Assembly (NCBI RefSeq): GCF_029893965.1
Contig: NZ_JARXXP010000002.1
Location: 558,001-622,000 of the forward strand
Reading direction: 5' to 3'
DNA from: Paenibacillus sp. PastM-3
GTDB taxonomy: Bacteria; Bacillota; Bacilli; Paenibacillales; Paenibacillaceae
Length of the DNA: 64,000 nucleotides
In this document: one piece after another, positions 34,218 to 45,147 of the stretch
Position numbering within the stretch: the first letter of the stretch is position 1
How the letters are laid out: each line of letters starts with the position of its first letter
Position numbers and translations under genes: made by a program
The notes under the pieces: generated by a model
Seen by the model: only the letters and a program-made list of their open reading frames with translations
What the model was told of the DNA's origin: nothing
Database searches by the model: none

Positions 34218-34945
34218 AAGCCCCCGCTTTTGGGGCTATGCATCAGATAGCCCAGTCCCCGCCGGGTAAAGATATATTCCGGCTTGCTGGGATTCTCCTC
34301 AATTTTCTCTCTCAGGCGCCGGATCGTGACATCAACAGTCCGGACATCGCCGAAATATTCGAATCCCCATACCGCCTGCAGCAGATGCTCCCGTGTCATA
34401 ACTTTGCCGGCATGGCGGATCATATAATAGAGCAGCTCATATTCGCGGTGGGTCAGATCCAGCGGTTCTCCGTCCTTATAGACCATGTACATGTCGGTAT
34501 CCACAAACAGCCCGAAATGCTGGATACCCTGCTTGCTCTCCACCGTCTCATTCAGCAATCCGGCGGATACCGGTTTATGCTGGCGCCGCATCTGCGCTTT
34601 GACTCTGGCCAGCAGCTCGCGTGTGCTGAAGGGCTTGGTTACATAATCATCGGCGCCCAGCTCAAGGCCCAGCACCTTATCGATTTCCCCGTCCTTGGCG
34701 GTCAGCATGATAATCGGAATATCCAGATGCGCAAGGCGTACCTCGCGGCACACATCCATCCCGTCCTTGCCTGGAAGCATGAGATCGAGCAGCATCAGAT
34801 CAGGCCGTTTGGATAGTGCCAGCTCCACCGCGCTGTTGCCGTCAAACGCACAGATCACCTCATAGCCTTCTTTTTCTAAATTGAATTTCAAAATATCAGC
34901 AATAGGCTGTTCATCGTCAACTACCAGAATCGTCCCCATCTGCAT
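34214..34945 (-). CDS. walR: response regulator WalR (YycF)
   Basis: The 243-residue OmpR-class regulator has a receiver domain with acidic pocket VVDDE, phosphoacceptor Asp in [13 protein letters not shown] (about residue 55), Thr in MLTAKD and Lys in YVTKPF, followed by a winged-helix domain ending RGLGYLM. It controls autolysins and teichoic acid genes and is essential in most Bacilli. It is the first gene of walRKHIJ. The start at 34945 follows AAAGGTGA; an ATG two codons later is possible. Confidence 0.96.
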   Translation of the reverse strand: MQMGTILVVDDEQPIADILKFNLEKEGYEVICAFDGNSAVELALSKRPDLMLLDLMLPGKDGMDVCREVRLAHLDIPIIMLTAKDGEIDKVLGLELGADDYVTKPFSTRELLARVKAQMRRQHKPVSAGLLNETVESKQGIQHFGLFVDTDMYMVYKDGEPLDLTHREYELLYYMIRHAGKVMTREHLLQAVWGFEYFGDVRTVDVTIRRLREKIEENPSKPEYIFTRRGLGYLMHSPKSGGL

Positions 34946-35040
34946 ATGCTCAGCTTCACCTTTCTCGCCATACTTGTCATTGATTCTCTTATTTTAACAT
35001 ACTAGTCCTGACGTCACATCCTACTCCCGGTAAATATAAA

Positions 35041-35066
35041 GCCGCCCGAAACGGTTTCGGACGGCT
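35041..35066 (-). terminator. hairpin between the M23 peptidase gene and walR
   Basis: GCCGCCCGAAAC pairs with GTTTCGGACGGC (one mismatch) with a minimal loop. It lies 18 nt after the peptidase stop. The T tract on the minus strand is weak (CTTTATATTT). Confidence 0.65.
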
Positions 35067-35083
35067 GGGTTATAAAGAATGAA

Positions 35084-36631
35084 TTATTTCAAATATTTCA
35101 GCGGATTGACTGCTGTGCCGTTCTTGCGGATTTCAAAATGCAGGTGGGTTCCCGTCGAGCGGCCCGTGTTACCCATAATCCCGATCTTGCTCCCCTGCTC
35201 AAGCCGTTGTCCGACTGATACCGAAATACTGCGCAAGTGACCGTAATAGGTCACGTAACCGTTCTTGTGATCGACAATAACCACATTACCGTATCCGCTC
35301 TGTACGCCGGCAAAGGTAACGGTTCCTGCATCGGCTGCCTTAATCGTACGGTTGCCCGACACGAGGTCTACACCCTTATGGGCGCGTCCCCAGCGTTCGC
35401 CGAAGCTGCTGGATAACGTTGCGCCGCTGACCGGCCAGGCGAACATGCCGGTTCCTTCACCGACAACCTTTGTCCCGCGGTAGACGACTTCGGGCAGCGA
35501 TTCCTTGAGCACCGTCTGTCCCAGCCACTCCTCCTTGACGACCAGGCCGTTCTCCTTCGTTAACCGATACTGCATTTCCTTCAGCCCGGTCTGGCCGGGA
35601 CGAACAACCTTGCTCTTACCGGCAGCCAGCTGATCGCTTGTACGGACAATGACCTCAGGCTCTGTAACCACCTGCTCTGTTACCTGCTCAACCGTCGTAA
35701 CGGTAAGCTCAGGCTGCGGCACCGTCAGCTGCAGCTCATCCCCGATCTGCAGGGTTAGCTCCTTGACGGTTGGGTTGTTGCGGAATATATCAGCCTGAGT
35801 GATGCTGAACCGCTTGGCAATTCCTGAAACCGTATCACCTTCCTGTACGGTATAGACCAGCGGCTCTTCCTTGCCTTCAGTCAGTGCCTTGACCGCTTCC
35901 TCCAGCGTTAACACCTTGTTAGGATCAGCCTTGACCGGAACAATGGTCACCTCTTCCTCGATGGAAGCCGAATCCACCTTCCCCGTGTTTGTGGAAACCG
36001 CCGCCTTACTGGTGGCCGCCATCTTCTTCAGCTGCGCACCTGCTGTTTCCGCTGCCGCCGGCAGGTAATGCGCCTTCACGCCCTGCAGTACAGCATTTGC
36101 TGTTTCCTGGTCCTTAACGATACCGATCGATTTGCCGTCTACAGTCAGCTGAACACCGACTGCATACGCCTTGAGCATGCCATCCAGCTTGTCCAGCGTA
36201 GCTGCAGTGTCAACCACCGGCTTATATGCCGCTTCTTCCTCGGTAGTTATCCCGGTTGTCTGCAATACCATAACTGTGTCCGGATACTTGGACTGGTATT
36301 CCTCGCGTTTCTGTTCAAACAGCTGGTCCAGCTCAGACTGCTGGCTGATCTTGCCGATTTCCTCGCCCTTTACCAGCACCTTGTAATAGGTGACTGTATT
36401 GGCAGCCATATACTTCTTCTCTGCCCCGACCAGGAAGGCAGACAAAAGCACCAGCCCGGCTGATGCCGCAATCCAGGAACGCCGCAGTCTCCGCGGTTTG
36501 GGTTCCTGATGAAAGACAATAGCGTCGCCGGAGGCACGTGTGCCCTGTGGACTCTCTGCGCCGGATCCTGCGGATGTTCCTTCACTGCCCCGCAGCTTCC
36601 CCATCAGGCGCATGAACTTAAATCCCTTCAT
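35084..36631 (-). CDS. cell-wall endopeptidase with LysM, G5 and M23 domains
   Basis: The 515-residue protein has a cytosolic N-terminus of about 52 residues, a transmembrane anchor (WIAASAGLVLLSAFLVG, about 53-69), a linker region, a LysM peptidoglycan-binding domain (YTVQEGDTVSGIAKRF), a G5 domain and a C-terminal M23 domain. The zinc peptidase motifs are HKGVDL and HLHFEIRKNG. It is expected to cut peptide cross-links in the wall. The start at 36631 follows AAAGGGAGAG by about 6 nt. Its place directly upstream of walR, the regulator of wall hydrolases, suggests membership of that regulon, but I found no clear WalR box. Confidence 0.92.
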   Translation of the reverse strand: MKGFKFMRLMGKLRGSEGTSAGSGAESPQGTRASGDAIVFHQEPKPRRLRRSWIAASAGLVLLSAFLVGAEKKYMAANTVTYYKVLVKGEEIGKISQQSELDQLFEQKREEYQSKYPDTVMVLQTTGITTEEEAAYKPVVDTAATLDKLDGMLKAYAVGVQLTVDGKSIGIVKDQETANAVLQGVKAHYLPAAAETAGAQLKKMAATSKAAVSTNTGKVDSASIEEEVTIVPVKADPNKVLTLEEAVKALTEGKEEPLVYTVQEGDTVSGIAKRFSITQADIFRNNPTVKELTLQIGDELQLTVPQPELTVTTVEQVTEQVVTEPEVIVRTSDQLAAGKSKVVRPGQTGLKEMQYRLTKENGLVVKEEWLGQTVLKESLPEVVYRGTKVVGEGTGMFAWPVSGATLSSSFGERWGRAHKGVDLVSGNRTIKAADAGTVTFAGVQSGYGNVVIVDHKNGYVTYYGHLRSISVSVGQRLEQGSKIGIMGNTGRSTGTHLHFEIRKNGTAVNPLKYLK

Positions 36632-36971
36632 GAAACTCTCCCTTTCAATCTGCCCGTTCAGCCCGCTCCGGAGAGCGGCCAAGCTTGTTTTGCGACCCCT
36701 TTTATATATTCTGCTGTGTCTTATTTTTCTTTTTACATTAGTGTGAATGGTTCGTGTTGTATGTTATAAATTTTCACGGTGTGACCAGTGTCTTTCAGCA
36801 CTTAAAAGGTTACAAAAAATTAACCCCTTCAAGTCCTTTTTTACTGTACCATAGCCCGAAGAATAATTTCAACTTTCTAAACATGGCAAAACCCGCGTTT
36901 ATCGCGGGTTTTTATCAATAATTTGCAGTTTAAACACCATTTCTGTGTCTAAAAATTGACTCTTTTGTAAT
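36632..36971. other. 340-bp intergenic region upstream of the M23 peptidase gene
   Basis: It contains the terminator at 36889-36915 and AT-rich sequence that must hold the peptidase promoter. I looked for the WalR direct repeat (TGTWAH-N5-TGTWAH) and found only isolated half-sites. No gene is visible. Confidence 0.45.
36889..36915. terminator. intrinsic terminator after the 36972 gene
   Basis: AAACCCGCG pairs with CGCGGGTTT around TTTAT. T tracts of four to five bases occur on both strands, so it can work in both directions; on the minus strand it ends the 36972-37595 gene. Confidence 0.8.
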
Positions 36972-37595
36972 TTATGGATTTACGGAAGACTCCGGTGTAA
37001 GCATTTTTATTAACAGCTCATATTCATCCTGATTTACGTATTTGGCAATAACCTCCTGTATTTCCTTAACTTCAGACTCTGTTAACCCATCCTCCATTGC
37101 TGTAGAGATCGCCTGCATCTCCTCCTGCGGAAGCTTTGTCATCAGAATATTGAAGATACCTACTTTATCCTCTTCCGGTATATTGTCCTTCATCTCATTC
37201 ATCGCGTCAGGGGTCATAACCAGCTGTTGATCCTGGCTCTCCGCATCCGGGGCCTCCGCGGAATCCTCATCGGCCGGCTGGCCCATAGCGGCCACAGCAT
37301 CCTCTGGCACCTTCTCCTCTACCGCCTTATCACCGGCGTCCTTGGCCGGATTGTCCCCGGTATTCTCTTCCTCCTTCTGGCTGGTGACCCCGTCTGATTC
37401 AGTCTTACTGCCCATTCCCGTCAGACTTTTCACAAAGCCGCCGATCCCCGGCGCCGGGCTGTCCAGCTTAATATCAAAGCTTGCCAGCACCGACTGAATG
37501 TAGGTATTAACCACATAGGCCGTTGTCAGCACTGACAGCGCACTGGCCAGTACAACAATCAGGCATATGCCAACTGCGTTTTTTACAATCTTCAT
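36972..37595 (-). CDS. membrane-anchored acidic protein of unknown function
   Basis: The 207-residue protein has an N-terminal membrane helix or signal anchor (VGICLIVVLASALSVLTTAY, about 8-27), a long acidic, low-complexity linker rich in Glu, Asp, Ala and Pro (about 60-130), and a C-terminal helical region of about 75 residues (MNEMKDNIPEEDKVGIFNIL, then KEIQEVIAKYVNQDEYELLI). I do not recognise the family. The start at 37595 follows AAGGGAG; the frame is open upstream without support. It lies downstream of purA, beyond the purA terminator, so it has its own promoter. Confidence 0.75.
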   Translation of the reverse strand: MKIVKNAVGICLIVVLASALSVLTTAYVVNTYIQSVLASFDIKLDSPAPGIGGFVKSLTGMGSKTESDGVTSQKEEENTGDNPAKDAGDKAVEEKVPEDAVAAMGQPADEDSAEAPDAESQDQQLVMTPDAMNEMKDNIPEEDKVGIFNILMTKLPQEEMQAISTAMEDGLTESEVKEIQEVIAKYVNQDEYELLIKMLTPESSVNP

Positions 37596-37742
37596 TATGT
37601 CACTTCTCCCTTGCACTCTGTCATACTCCATCTTTCGGAAAATGAATTCTTTACCGCTCTTAAATTCCAGTATTGACCATATTATGCGGCGGGAAACGTA
37701 TACCCGGTGAACCGAGCCAGGCGCAAGTGAAAAATGGACATG

Positions 37743-37770
37743 CAAAAAGGACCCCTTTGCAGAGGTCCTC
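37743..37770 (-). terminator. intrinsic terminator of purA
   Basis: On the minus strand GAGGACC and GGGTCCT form a G+C-rich stem followed by five T. It lies about 17 nt after the purA stop. Confidence 0.85.
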
Positions 37771-37787
37771 TCGTTATAAACCGTTTA

Positions 37788-39218
<1,431 letters not shown>

Positions 39219-39229
39219 TTAATGTCAAA

Positions 39230-39270
39230 TAAAAAACGAACGATCACACAGGTTAATGTATGATCGTTCG
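39230..39270 (-). terminator. intrinsic terminator of dnaB
   Basis: A 10-bp perfect stem CGAACGATCA/TGATCGTTCG (39237-39246 and 39261-39270) is followed on the minus strand by six T. It lies 20 nt after the dnaB stop. Confidence 0.88.
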
Positions 39271-39289
39271 GGTATTGTGCATAAATTAC

Positions 39290-40651
39290 TTAACCTGCAA
39301 ACGGTTCGGAGTGTGCGCGCTCGTAGTTGACGAACTTATTAAAGTTCTTCAGAAATACAAGCTCCACGGTGCCTACAGGACCGTTACGCTGCTTGGCAAT
39401 AATGATTTCGATAATATTCTTTTTCTCCGTATCCTGGTTATAGTAATCGTCACGGTACAGGAACGCGACGATATCGGCATCCTGCTCGATTGAACCGGAT
39501 TCACGGAGGTCACTCATCATCGGGCGCTTGTCCTGACGCTGCTCTACACCACGGCTGAGCTGGGACAGGGCAACAACCGGAACGTCCAGCTCACGGGCAA
39601 TCTGCTTCAGCGTACGGGAAATCTCAGAGACCTCCTGCTGCCGGTTCTCGCCGGGCTTGCCGCGGCCCTGAATCAGCTGCAGGTAGTCGATGACGATCAT
39701 GCCAAGGCCTTTTTCCTTCTTCAGCCTGCGGCATTTGGCGCGGATATCGGTAACCGTAATCCCGGGAGTATCATCAATGTAAATTTCTGACTCGGCCAAG
39801 GCCTGGATCCCCATGGTCAGCTTGGACCAGTCGTCATCATTTTTGAATTCGCCGGTACGCATGATATTGGCATCGAGATTAGCCTCGGCGCAGATCATAC
39901 GCTGTACCAGCTGGGCCGCCGACATTTCCAGACTGAAGATCGCCACGGTCTCCTGGGCGCGGACCGCTACGTTCTGGGCTATATTCAGCGCGAACGCTGT
40001 CTTGCCGACAGAAGGACGGGCAGCAACAATGATCAGGTCATTGCGCTGAAAACCGTTGGTCATATGATCAAGGTCAACGAAGCCGGTCGGAATTCCCGAG
40101 GTATTGCCTTTATTCTGATGGAGCATTTCCACACGGTCGAATACCTCCATCACGACATCACGGATGGCAATAAAGCCGCTGCCGCTGCGCCGGTTAGAGA
40201 TTTCCAGGATCCGCCGCTCGGCATCGCTCAGCATAATCCCTACATCTTCGCCGCCGGTGTAGCCTTCGCTGACAATCTGCGTAGCTGTGCGGATCAGCCG
40301 CCGCAGCATCGCCTTTTCTTCAATGATCTGGGCATAGTAGTCCACGTTGGCTGCGGTCGGAACTGCATGGGCCAGCTTAGCCAGATAGCTGACACCGCCG
40401 ATATCCTCAAGCTCTCCCTTATCCTGTAACCGGGAGGTCAGTGTAATCAGGTCAATCGGCTGGCTCTCTTCTCCGAGCTGCACCATCGCCTCAAAGATCA
40501 TCTGATGCGGTTTGTCGTAGAAGTCTTCGGTTTGCACCCGCTCCATCGCTGTTATCAGCGCCTCATCATGCAGCAGAACAGCACCTAGTACGGCTTGCTC
40601 CGCCTCCAGATTCTGCGGGGGAATCCGATCGAAAAAGAGATCTCCACCCAT
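39290..40651 (-). CDS. dnaB: replicative DNA helicase DnaB (DnaC in Bacillus nomenclature)
   Basis: The 453-residue protein unwinds DNA ahead of the replisome as a hexamer. It has the N-terminal primase-interacting domain (PPQNLEAEQAVLGAVLL) and a RecA-like ATPase with Walker A ARPSVGKTAFALN (about 208-220), Walker B GMIVIDYLQLI and arginine-rich motif LSQLSRGVEQR. The start at 40651 follows GGAGGAG. It follows rplI by one base and is cotranscribed with gdpP-rplI, as in other Bacilli. Confidence 0.97.
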   Translation of the reverse strand: MGGDLFFDRIPPQNLEAEQAVLGAVLLHDEALITAMERVQTEDFYDKPHQMIFEAMVQLGEESQPIDLITLTSRLQDKGELEDIGGVSYLAKLAHAVPTAANVDYYAQIIEEKAMLRRLIRTATQIVSEGYTGGEDVGIMLSDAERRILEISNRRSGSGFIAIRDVVMEVFDRVEMLHQNKGNTSGIPTGFVDLDHMTNGFQRNDLIIVAARPSVGKTAFALNIAQNVAVRAQETVAIFSLEMSAAQLVQRMICAEANLDANIMRTGEFKNDDDWSKLTMGIQALAESEIYIDDTPGITVTDIRAKCRRLKKEKGLGMIVIDYLQLIQGRGKPGENRQQEVSEISRTLKQIARELDVPVVALSQLSRGVEQRQDKRPMMSDLRESGSIEQDADIVAFLYRDDYYNQDTEKKNIIEIIIAKQRNGPVGTVELVFLKNFNKFVNYERAHSEPFAG

Positions 40652-40652
40652 T

Positions 40653-41099
40653 TTACTCCTCCGTTACCTGAACCGTGAGGTTAGCCTTTACTTCAGTGTG
40701 CAGCTTCACATGAATCTGGAATGTGCCAATATGACGAATAGGATCATTCAGCTCAATCTTGCGTTTGTCGATTACGATACCCTGGGTGGCTGCAAGCGTC
40801 TCGGCAATCTGCTTGCTGGTGATAGCCCCGAACAGCCGGCCGCCTTCACCTGATTTTGCTTTCAGCGTCAGGGTGAGCTCGTCCAGCTTCTTGCCAAGCT
40901 GTACTGCTTCTTCTTTCTCCTGTTCCTTCTTGCGCTGTTCGGCAGCAGCCTGGTTCTCCAGTGTTTTTACGTTGCCGTCAGTAGCCGGACGTACAAGTCC
41001 TCGCGGCAGCAGGAAGTTCGTTGCGTAGCCTTCCGATACCTCTTTAACCTGTCCCTTTTTACCTTGTCCCTTAACATCTTTTATAAAAATGACCTTCAT
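40653..41099 (-). CDS. rplI: 50S ribosomal protein L9
   Basis: The 148-residue protein binds 23S rRNA near the L1 stalk and influences reading-frame maintenance. The N-terminal domain [21 protein letters not shown] and the long central helix rich in Glu, Lys and Gln are typical, followed by the C-terminal domain with [16 protein letters not shown]. The ATG overlaps the gdpP stop by four bases, so the two are coupled. Confidence 0.97.
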   Translation of the reverse strand: MKVIFIKDVKGQGKKGQVKEVSEGYATNFLLPRGLVRPATDGNVKTLENQAAAEQRKKEQEKEEAVQLGKKLDELTLTLKAKSGEGGRLFGAITSKQIAETLAATQGIVIDKRKIELNDPIRHIGTFQIHVKLHTEVKANLTVQVTEE

Positions 41100-43105
41100 T
41101 CGAACAGCCCCTCTTTCGCTTCAATTTCCGCCAGCACTTCAAGCAGTCTGGCCTCTGCTTCCTTACAGGTTCCTTCAAGCTGCACCGCCGCGTTGGACAA
41201 GTGTCCGCCGCCGCCCAGCTTCTCCATCACGACCTGCACGTTCATCCGTCCCAGTGAACGCGCGCTGATGCCGATTAGGCCGTCAGGCCGCTCGCTGATG
41301 ACAAAGGATGCCACCACATTCGTCATGCCCAGGAGAGTATCTGCTGTCTGGGCAATAAGCAGCTGCGGGATTTTCATGCCCGGTGACGTTACAACCAGTG
41401 CAATATGATCATACACCATCCGCGCATGTTTGATAATTTCGGCTTTGGAGATATACTCCTGCAGATCCTCCTTCAGCATACGCTGGATCAGGATCGTATC
41501 CGCCCCGATCCGCCGCAGGAAGCCTGCCGCCTCAAATGTACGGGAGCCGGTATGGAGGGCAAAATGCTTCGTATCCACCGTAATACCAGCCAGCAGCATG
41601 GTCGCCTCCAGCGGGCTTAGCTTAATCTTATCGTGAATATACTGTAGCAGCTCCGTTACCAGCTCACAGGTTGAGGAGGCATACGGCTCCAGATATACCA
41701 GCACGGCATCATTGATGAACTCTTCACCCCGCCGGTGATGGTCAACGACCACGATCCGGCTGGCATACTGCACCAGCCGCGGCTCCATAGTCATAGAGGC
41801 TTTATGGGTATCTACAACGATGAGCAGCGTATGCTCGGTCATCATCTGCAGTGCCTGCTCGGTGGTGATAAAATTGCTGTACAGCTCCTCATCCCGCTTG
41901 ATCTGTTCCAGCATCCTGGTTATGGACGGGTTCGGCCCCTCCGTGACAATGCTGGCTTCCACATTGTACATCTGTGCTGCCTTCAGCAGGCCGATTGAAG
42001 CACCGATCGCGTCAATGTCAGGCGTGCGGTGTCCCATAATCAGCACCTTGTCACTCTCCTGCATAAGGTCACGCAGGGCATGGGCAATGACCCTTGCCCG
42101 GACCCGCGTCCGCTTCTCTGCAGCATTACTCTTGCCGCCGTAGAAGGACAAGCGCTGGCCTGCCTTCACCGCAGCCTGGTCGCCGCCGCGCCCGAGCGCC
42201 ATATCCAGACTGGACTGCGCCAGCGCCCCGAGCTCGCTTGCAGACTCCGTCCCATAAGCAAGGCCGATGCTCAGCGTCATCGGCACTTTAAGATCAGCCG
42301 TCATCTCGCGCACTTCATCGAGAATGACGAACCGGCTCTCCTCCAGCGCCTGCAGGCTGCGGTGATTAAGCAGCATCAGATATCGCTCTGAAGACAGCCG
42401 CCGCAGATAGACCTCAAACTGCTTGCTCCATTCCGTAATCTCGCTGGCTACCTTGGCAATCAGCGAAGTCCGCTGCTGATCATCCATGCCCTGGGCGGCC
42501 TCATCCAGATTGTCCATCATGACAATACCGATGGCCAGCTTCTCTTCCTCATAGCGTTCACGAAGCACCACAAGCTCCGTAATATCGTATAAGTACAGCA
42601 TGCGTTCACTGGGAATGATCACCGCCTGGTAATACCGGTCATCCACGGTGATTTCCTGTCTGACATCCTTCAGTGTGCCGGTATCCCTGGCCGCCTCCCG
42701 CTTCACCGGCCCGCCTGCGGCCAGTGCAGGCACTACATCAGGCAGCAGCTCCTGCAGCTCTTCACCTACCAGTGTCTTGCGGCTGAAGATTTCGCTGGCG
42801 TTGCGGTTATGCCACTCCACAGTTCGGTCCTCACTGTACAGGATGATGCCAAGGGGAAGCATGCTGACCGCCTCGCCTTCAACCCTTTTGATCCGGAAGG
42901 ACAGCCCGTTGATATACTCCACCAGATTGCGCCGGAACGAGAGCTCCGCCTGCAGCATTGAGAAGCACAGCGTGCCTGCCAGAAACAGGCTGGCCACACC
43001 GAGAACCCAGTTATAGCTGCTGACAATGATAATAAGGACCAGCATCAGCAGGAACGCCCATACGGTATGATAGCCGTGCCAGCGTCTTTGCAGAAATTTA
43101 GGCAT
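41096..43105 (-). CDS. gdpP: cyclic-di-AMP phosphodiesterase GdpP (YybT)
   Basis: The 669-residue membrane protein has two helices at the N-terminus, a PAS-like haem-binding domain, a degenerate GGDEF domain and a C-terminal DHH/DHHA1 phosphodiesterase. The DHH motifs are [20 protein letters not shown] and [12 protein letters not shown]1 has [12 protein letters not shown]. It cleaves c-di-AMP to pApA and so sets wall and potassium homeostasis. The start at 43105 follows GAGAGG. It lies 11 nt after yybS and overlaps rplI by four bases. Confidence 0.96.
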   Translation of the reverse strand: MPKFLQRRWHGYHTVWAFLLMLVLIIIVSSYNWVLGVASLFLAGTLCFSMLQAELSFRRNLVEYINGLSFRIKRVEGEAVSMLPLGIILYSEDRTVEWHNRNASEIFSRKTLVGEELQELLPDVVPALAAGGPVKREAARDTGTLKDVRQEITVDDRYYQAVIIPSERMLYLYDITELVVLRERYEEEKLAIGIVMMDNLDEAAQGMDDQQRTSLIAKVASEITEWSKQFEVYLRRLSSERYLMLLNHRSLQALEESRFVILDEVREMTADLKVPMTLSIGLAYGTESASELGALAQSSLDMALGRGGDQAAVKAGQRLSFYGGKSNAAEKRTRVRARVIAHALRDLMQESDKVLIMGHRTPDIDAIGASIGLLKAAQMYNVEASIVTEGPNPSITRMLEQIKRDEELYSNFITTEQALQMMTEHTLLIVVDTHKASMTMEPRLVQYASRIVVVDHHRRGEEFINDAVLVYLEPYASSTCELVTELLQYIHDKIKLSPLEATMLLAGITVDTKHFALHTGSRTFEAAGFLRRIGADTILIQRMLKEDLQEYISKAEIIKHARMVYDHIALVVTSPGMKIPQLLIAQTADTLLGMTNVVASFVISERPDGLIGISARSLGRMNVQVVMEKLGGGGHLSNAAVQLEGTCKEAEARLLEVLAEIEAKEGLFE

Positions 43106-43116
43106 GACCTCTCACC

Positions 43117-44034
43117 CTATCGTTTCGATTTCTTCACAAACTCCCGCAGCGGGAAGGCAATGTCGATAATACCGATAATCCAAAGTCCCGGTATCCAGAG
43201 AACAAGCAGTGACAGCACTACCGCCACAACTTTGCTCCACTTGAGCTCATGGACAATAAAGAACATGAAGCCGATGGTCTGGATAATAAAGACAGCCTGG
43301 AGCAGCGGCAGCAGGTTAGCGCTGATCATCGGCATAAAGCCGCTGTCCGAATTGCCGAAGATGAAGCTGATGACGACGCCAATCAGATAGTACCAGATAA
43401 ACGATCTGGAGAGTCTCCATTCACGTGCAGGCTTCAGTTTCGGAACCGCATATTCCATACTGTTAAGAATAGGACGGACAATGGAATGGGTAATTACAGC
43501 CATTATAAAAGAGCTCATAATCAGCGTTATTGGAATAACCTGTATGGTCATAAAGCTGATATCACTTACATCCTTGGATGTGAGAATGAATTCACTGGCC
43601 AGCGGGTTGCCTGTGCCAAGTTCAGCCAGTATGTCTGCAACCATCTGCACCGTATCTGTTACATAACTGGTTAGGCTAAAATCAAACAACGCGGTACCCA
43701 CGACAAGAAGCAGCAGAAACTGTCCAAGAATCGTAATAGTTCCGGCCAGAATGGTTGACAATGCCGAGGCGTGCTTCCTGTACCATCTTCCCATCACGAG
43801 CGCAGGAATCAGGAAATAAAGCGCTAACAGCACATAGACAGGTGTAATCAGACCCACGATCAGCAGGACTGGCAATAGATGGAGAATAAACTGTTTCGTG
43901 TTCAGGGTAGTGAACAGCACTACAGCCGGAATGATCAGAAATAGTGTAGTAATAATGAGCAGCGGGGTGGATAGGGATAACAGCAGCAGTAAGTATGCGA
44001 TGCTCCATGCCACAGATGTCCAGCGGAATTTCAA
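43117..44034 (-). CDS. yybS: YybS family (DUF2232) integral membrane protein
   Basis: The 305-residue protein has about eight transmembrane helices and no soluble domain. It fits the DUF2232/YybS family, found directly upstream of gdpP in Bacilli; function is not established, although ECF-transporter S-component-like roles have been suggested. The start is TTG at 44034, 7 nt after AGAGGTG. It is 6 nt after the MazG-like gene and 11 nt before gdpP, so the genes form one operon. Confidence 0.88.
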   Translation of the reverse strand: MKFRWTSVAWSIAYLLLLLSLSTPLLIITTLFLIIPAVVLFTTLNTKQFILHLLPVLLIVGLITPVYVLLALYFLIPALVMGRWYRKHASALSTILAGTITILGQFLLLLVVGTALFDFSLTSYVTDTVQMVADILAELGTGNPLASEFILTSKDVSDISFMTIQVIPITLIMSSFIMAVITHSIVRPILNSMEYAVPKLKPAREWRLSRSFIWYYLIGVVISFIFGNSDSGFMPMISANLLPLLQAVFIIQTIGFMFFIVHELKWSKVVAVVLSLLVLWIPGLWIIGIIDIAFPLREFVKKSKR

Positions 44035-44040
44035 CAGTTT

Positions 44041-44352
44041 TCACCTCTTACGCATATGTTCTTCTAGTGCAGATATATCATTGTACCATTCTTCAAGCTG
44101 ATGCCCTTCCTGCCTGTGCTTCCTTAGCTTCTCCAGCAGCAGGTCATCAAGCTCCCGGTAAGGGAGTCCAAGCCGGCGTCCCAGGATGTAAGAGCTCATA
44201 ATCAGGCTGGCCAGACTGTCACCGACACGGGCGGTACTGCCTTCCCAAAGCGCCTTAAACAACCGTGAGACTTGGTCGATCACTTCGGTCTTTAACCACT
44301 CAATTACTTTGGCGCGTTTGGCTACATCCAGATCCTTCGGCACATTCGGCAC
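44041..44352 (-). CDS. MazG-like family protein
   Basis: The 103-residue helical protein contains LWEGSTARVGDSLASLIMSSYILGRRLGLPYRELDDLLLEKLR, with the acidic helix pair typical of MazG-like nucleotide pyrophosphohydrolases, though the full EExxE metal motif is not obvious. In Bacilli a gene of this type precedes yybS. Nucleotide hydrolysis is therefore uncertain. The start is GTG at 44352, 8-9 nt after GGAGGT. It lies 6 nt before yybS. Confidence 0.78.
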   Translation of the reverse strand: MPNVPKDLDVAKRAKVIEWLKTEVIDQVSRLFKALWEGSTARVGDSLASLIMSSYILGRRLGLPYRELDDLLLEKLRKHRQEGHQLEEWYNDISALEEHMRKR

Positions 44353-44454
44353 GTCTCTCTACCTCCGGCAAAAGCATTATTCTCCATTATAGCATAAATA
44401 TTTCCCGGTCACACGGAACTCCCCGCCCCGAAAAGCCTTAGCTAAAGGGCCCTT

Positions 44455-44500
44455 CAAAAAAGGCCCGCATTCCGTTATATGCCGGAAATACAGGCCTTAT
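44455..44500 (-). terminator. intrinsic terminator of the CBS-domain gene
   Basis: On the minus strand AAGGCC pairs with GGGCCTT, with an inner TCCG/CGGA hairpin, followed by six T (44455-44460). It lies 35 nt after the CBS gene stop. Confidence 0.8.
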
Positions 44501-44534
44501 CAGTGCTCCATCTGCTTCTGCAATCAGTTAATCA

Positions 44535-44972
44535 TTATAATGATTCCTGCGCCTGGGCTTGCGATTGACGCGAAACGACCTTCTCACAGTATTCAATAAT
44601 CTGGCTCCGGCGGACAATACCGATGAAACGGTTCATATCATCGACCACCGGCACGAAATTCTGCACCTTGGCCAGATTAATCAGATCCTCCATATCAGCA
44701 TCAATGGATACCGGCAGATTATTCATCCGCAGCGGTACATCCTTAAGCAGAAATTTGGAAGCATTCTCAAAAGTAACCGTTCCGCCTGAATCCTTCATGT
44801 ACCACAGCAGATCGCCTTCTGTTACCGTTCCGGCGTATTCTCCGTTCCTGTTAAGAATCGGTACAGCAGTATAGCGGTGAAATTCCATCCTTTCCAGGGT
44901 CTGGCGCAGCGTCGAATCCAGTGTAACGCAGGCCACCTCCTGTTTGGGAAGTAAAAAAAACGCAATATTCAT
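44535..44972 (-). CDS. CBS-domain protein
   Basis: The 145-residue cytosolic protein consists of two CBS motifs (about residues 8-65 and 78-132), recognisable by HRYTAVPILNRNGEYAGTVT and FVPVVDDMNRFIGIVRRS. A CBS pair binds adenine nucleotides, often AMP, ATP or c-di-AMP, and regulates a partner. As a stand-alone module next to gdpP it resembles the c-di-AMP-binding CbpB/DarB group of Bacilli, which regulate (p)ppGpp synthetase and pyruvate carboxylase; this assignment is inference. GAGGAGGATC precedes the ATG. Confidence 0.85.
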   Translation of the reverse strand: MNIAFFLLPKQEVACVTLDSTLRQTLERMEFHRYTAVPILNRNGEYAGTVTEGDLLWYMKDSGGTVTFENASKFLLKDVPLRMNNLPVSIDADMEDLINLAKVQNFVPVVDDMNRFIGIVRRSQIIEYCEKVVSRQSQAQAQESL

Positions 44973-45085
44973 CTCTGATCCTCCTCAAAGAATTCCGAAG
45001 GAATTAACCCTGCTTCTAAGGGCACCCGTAATCATACGTTTCACCCGGCGAGTCGTTCCATTTCATTATACCACGAAGACAGTAA

Positions 45086-45118
45086 GCAGCAGCCACTAAC
45101 ATTACACATGGCTGCTGC
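45086..45118 (-). terminator. hairpin after the LCP gene
   Basis: GCAGCAGCCA and TGGCTGCTGC form a 10-bp perfect stem with a 13-nt loop, 30 nt after the LCP stop. T tracts are weak on both strands. Confidence 0.65.
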
Positions 45119-45147
45119 ATTTATACTCCTATGGTATTTACGTGCGG

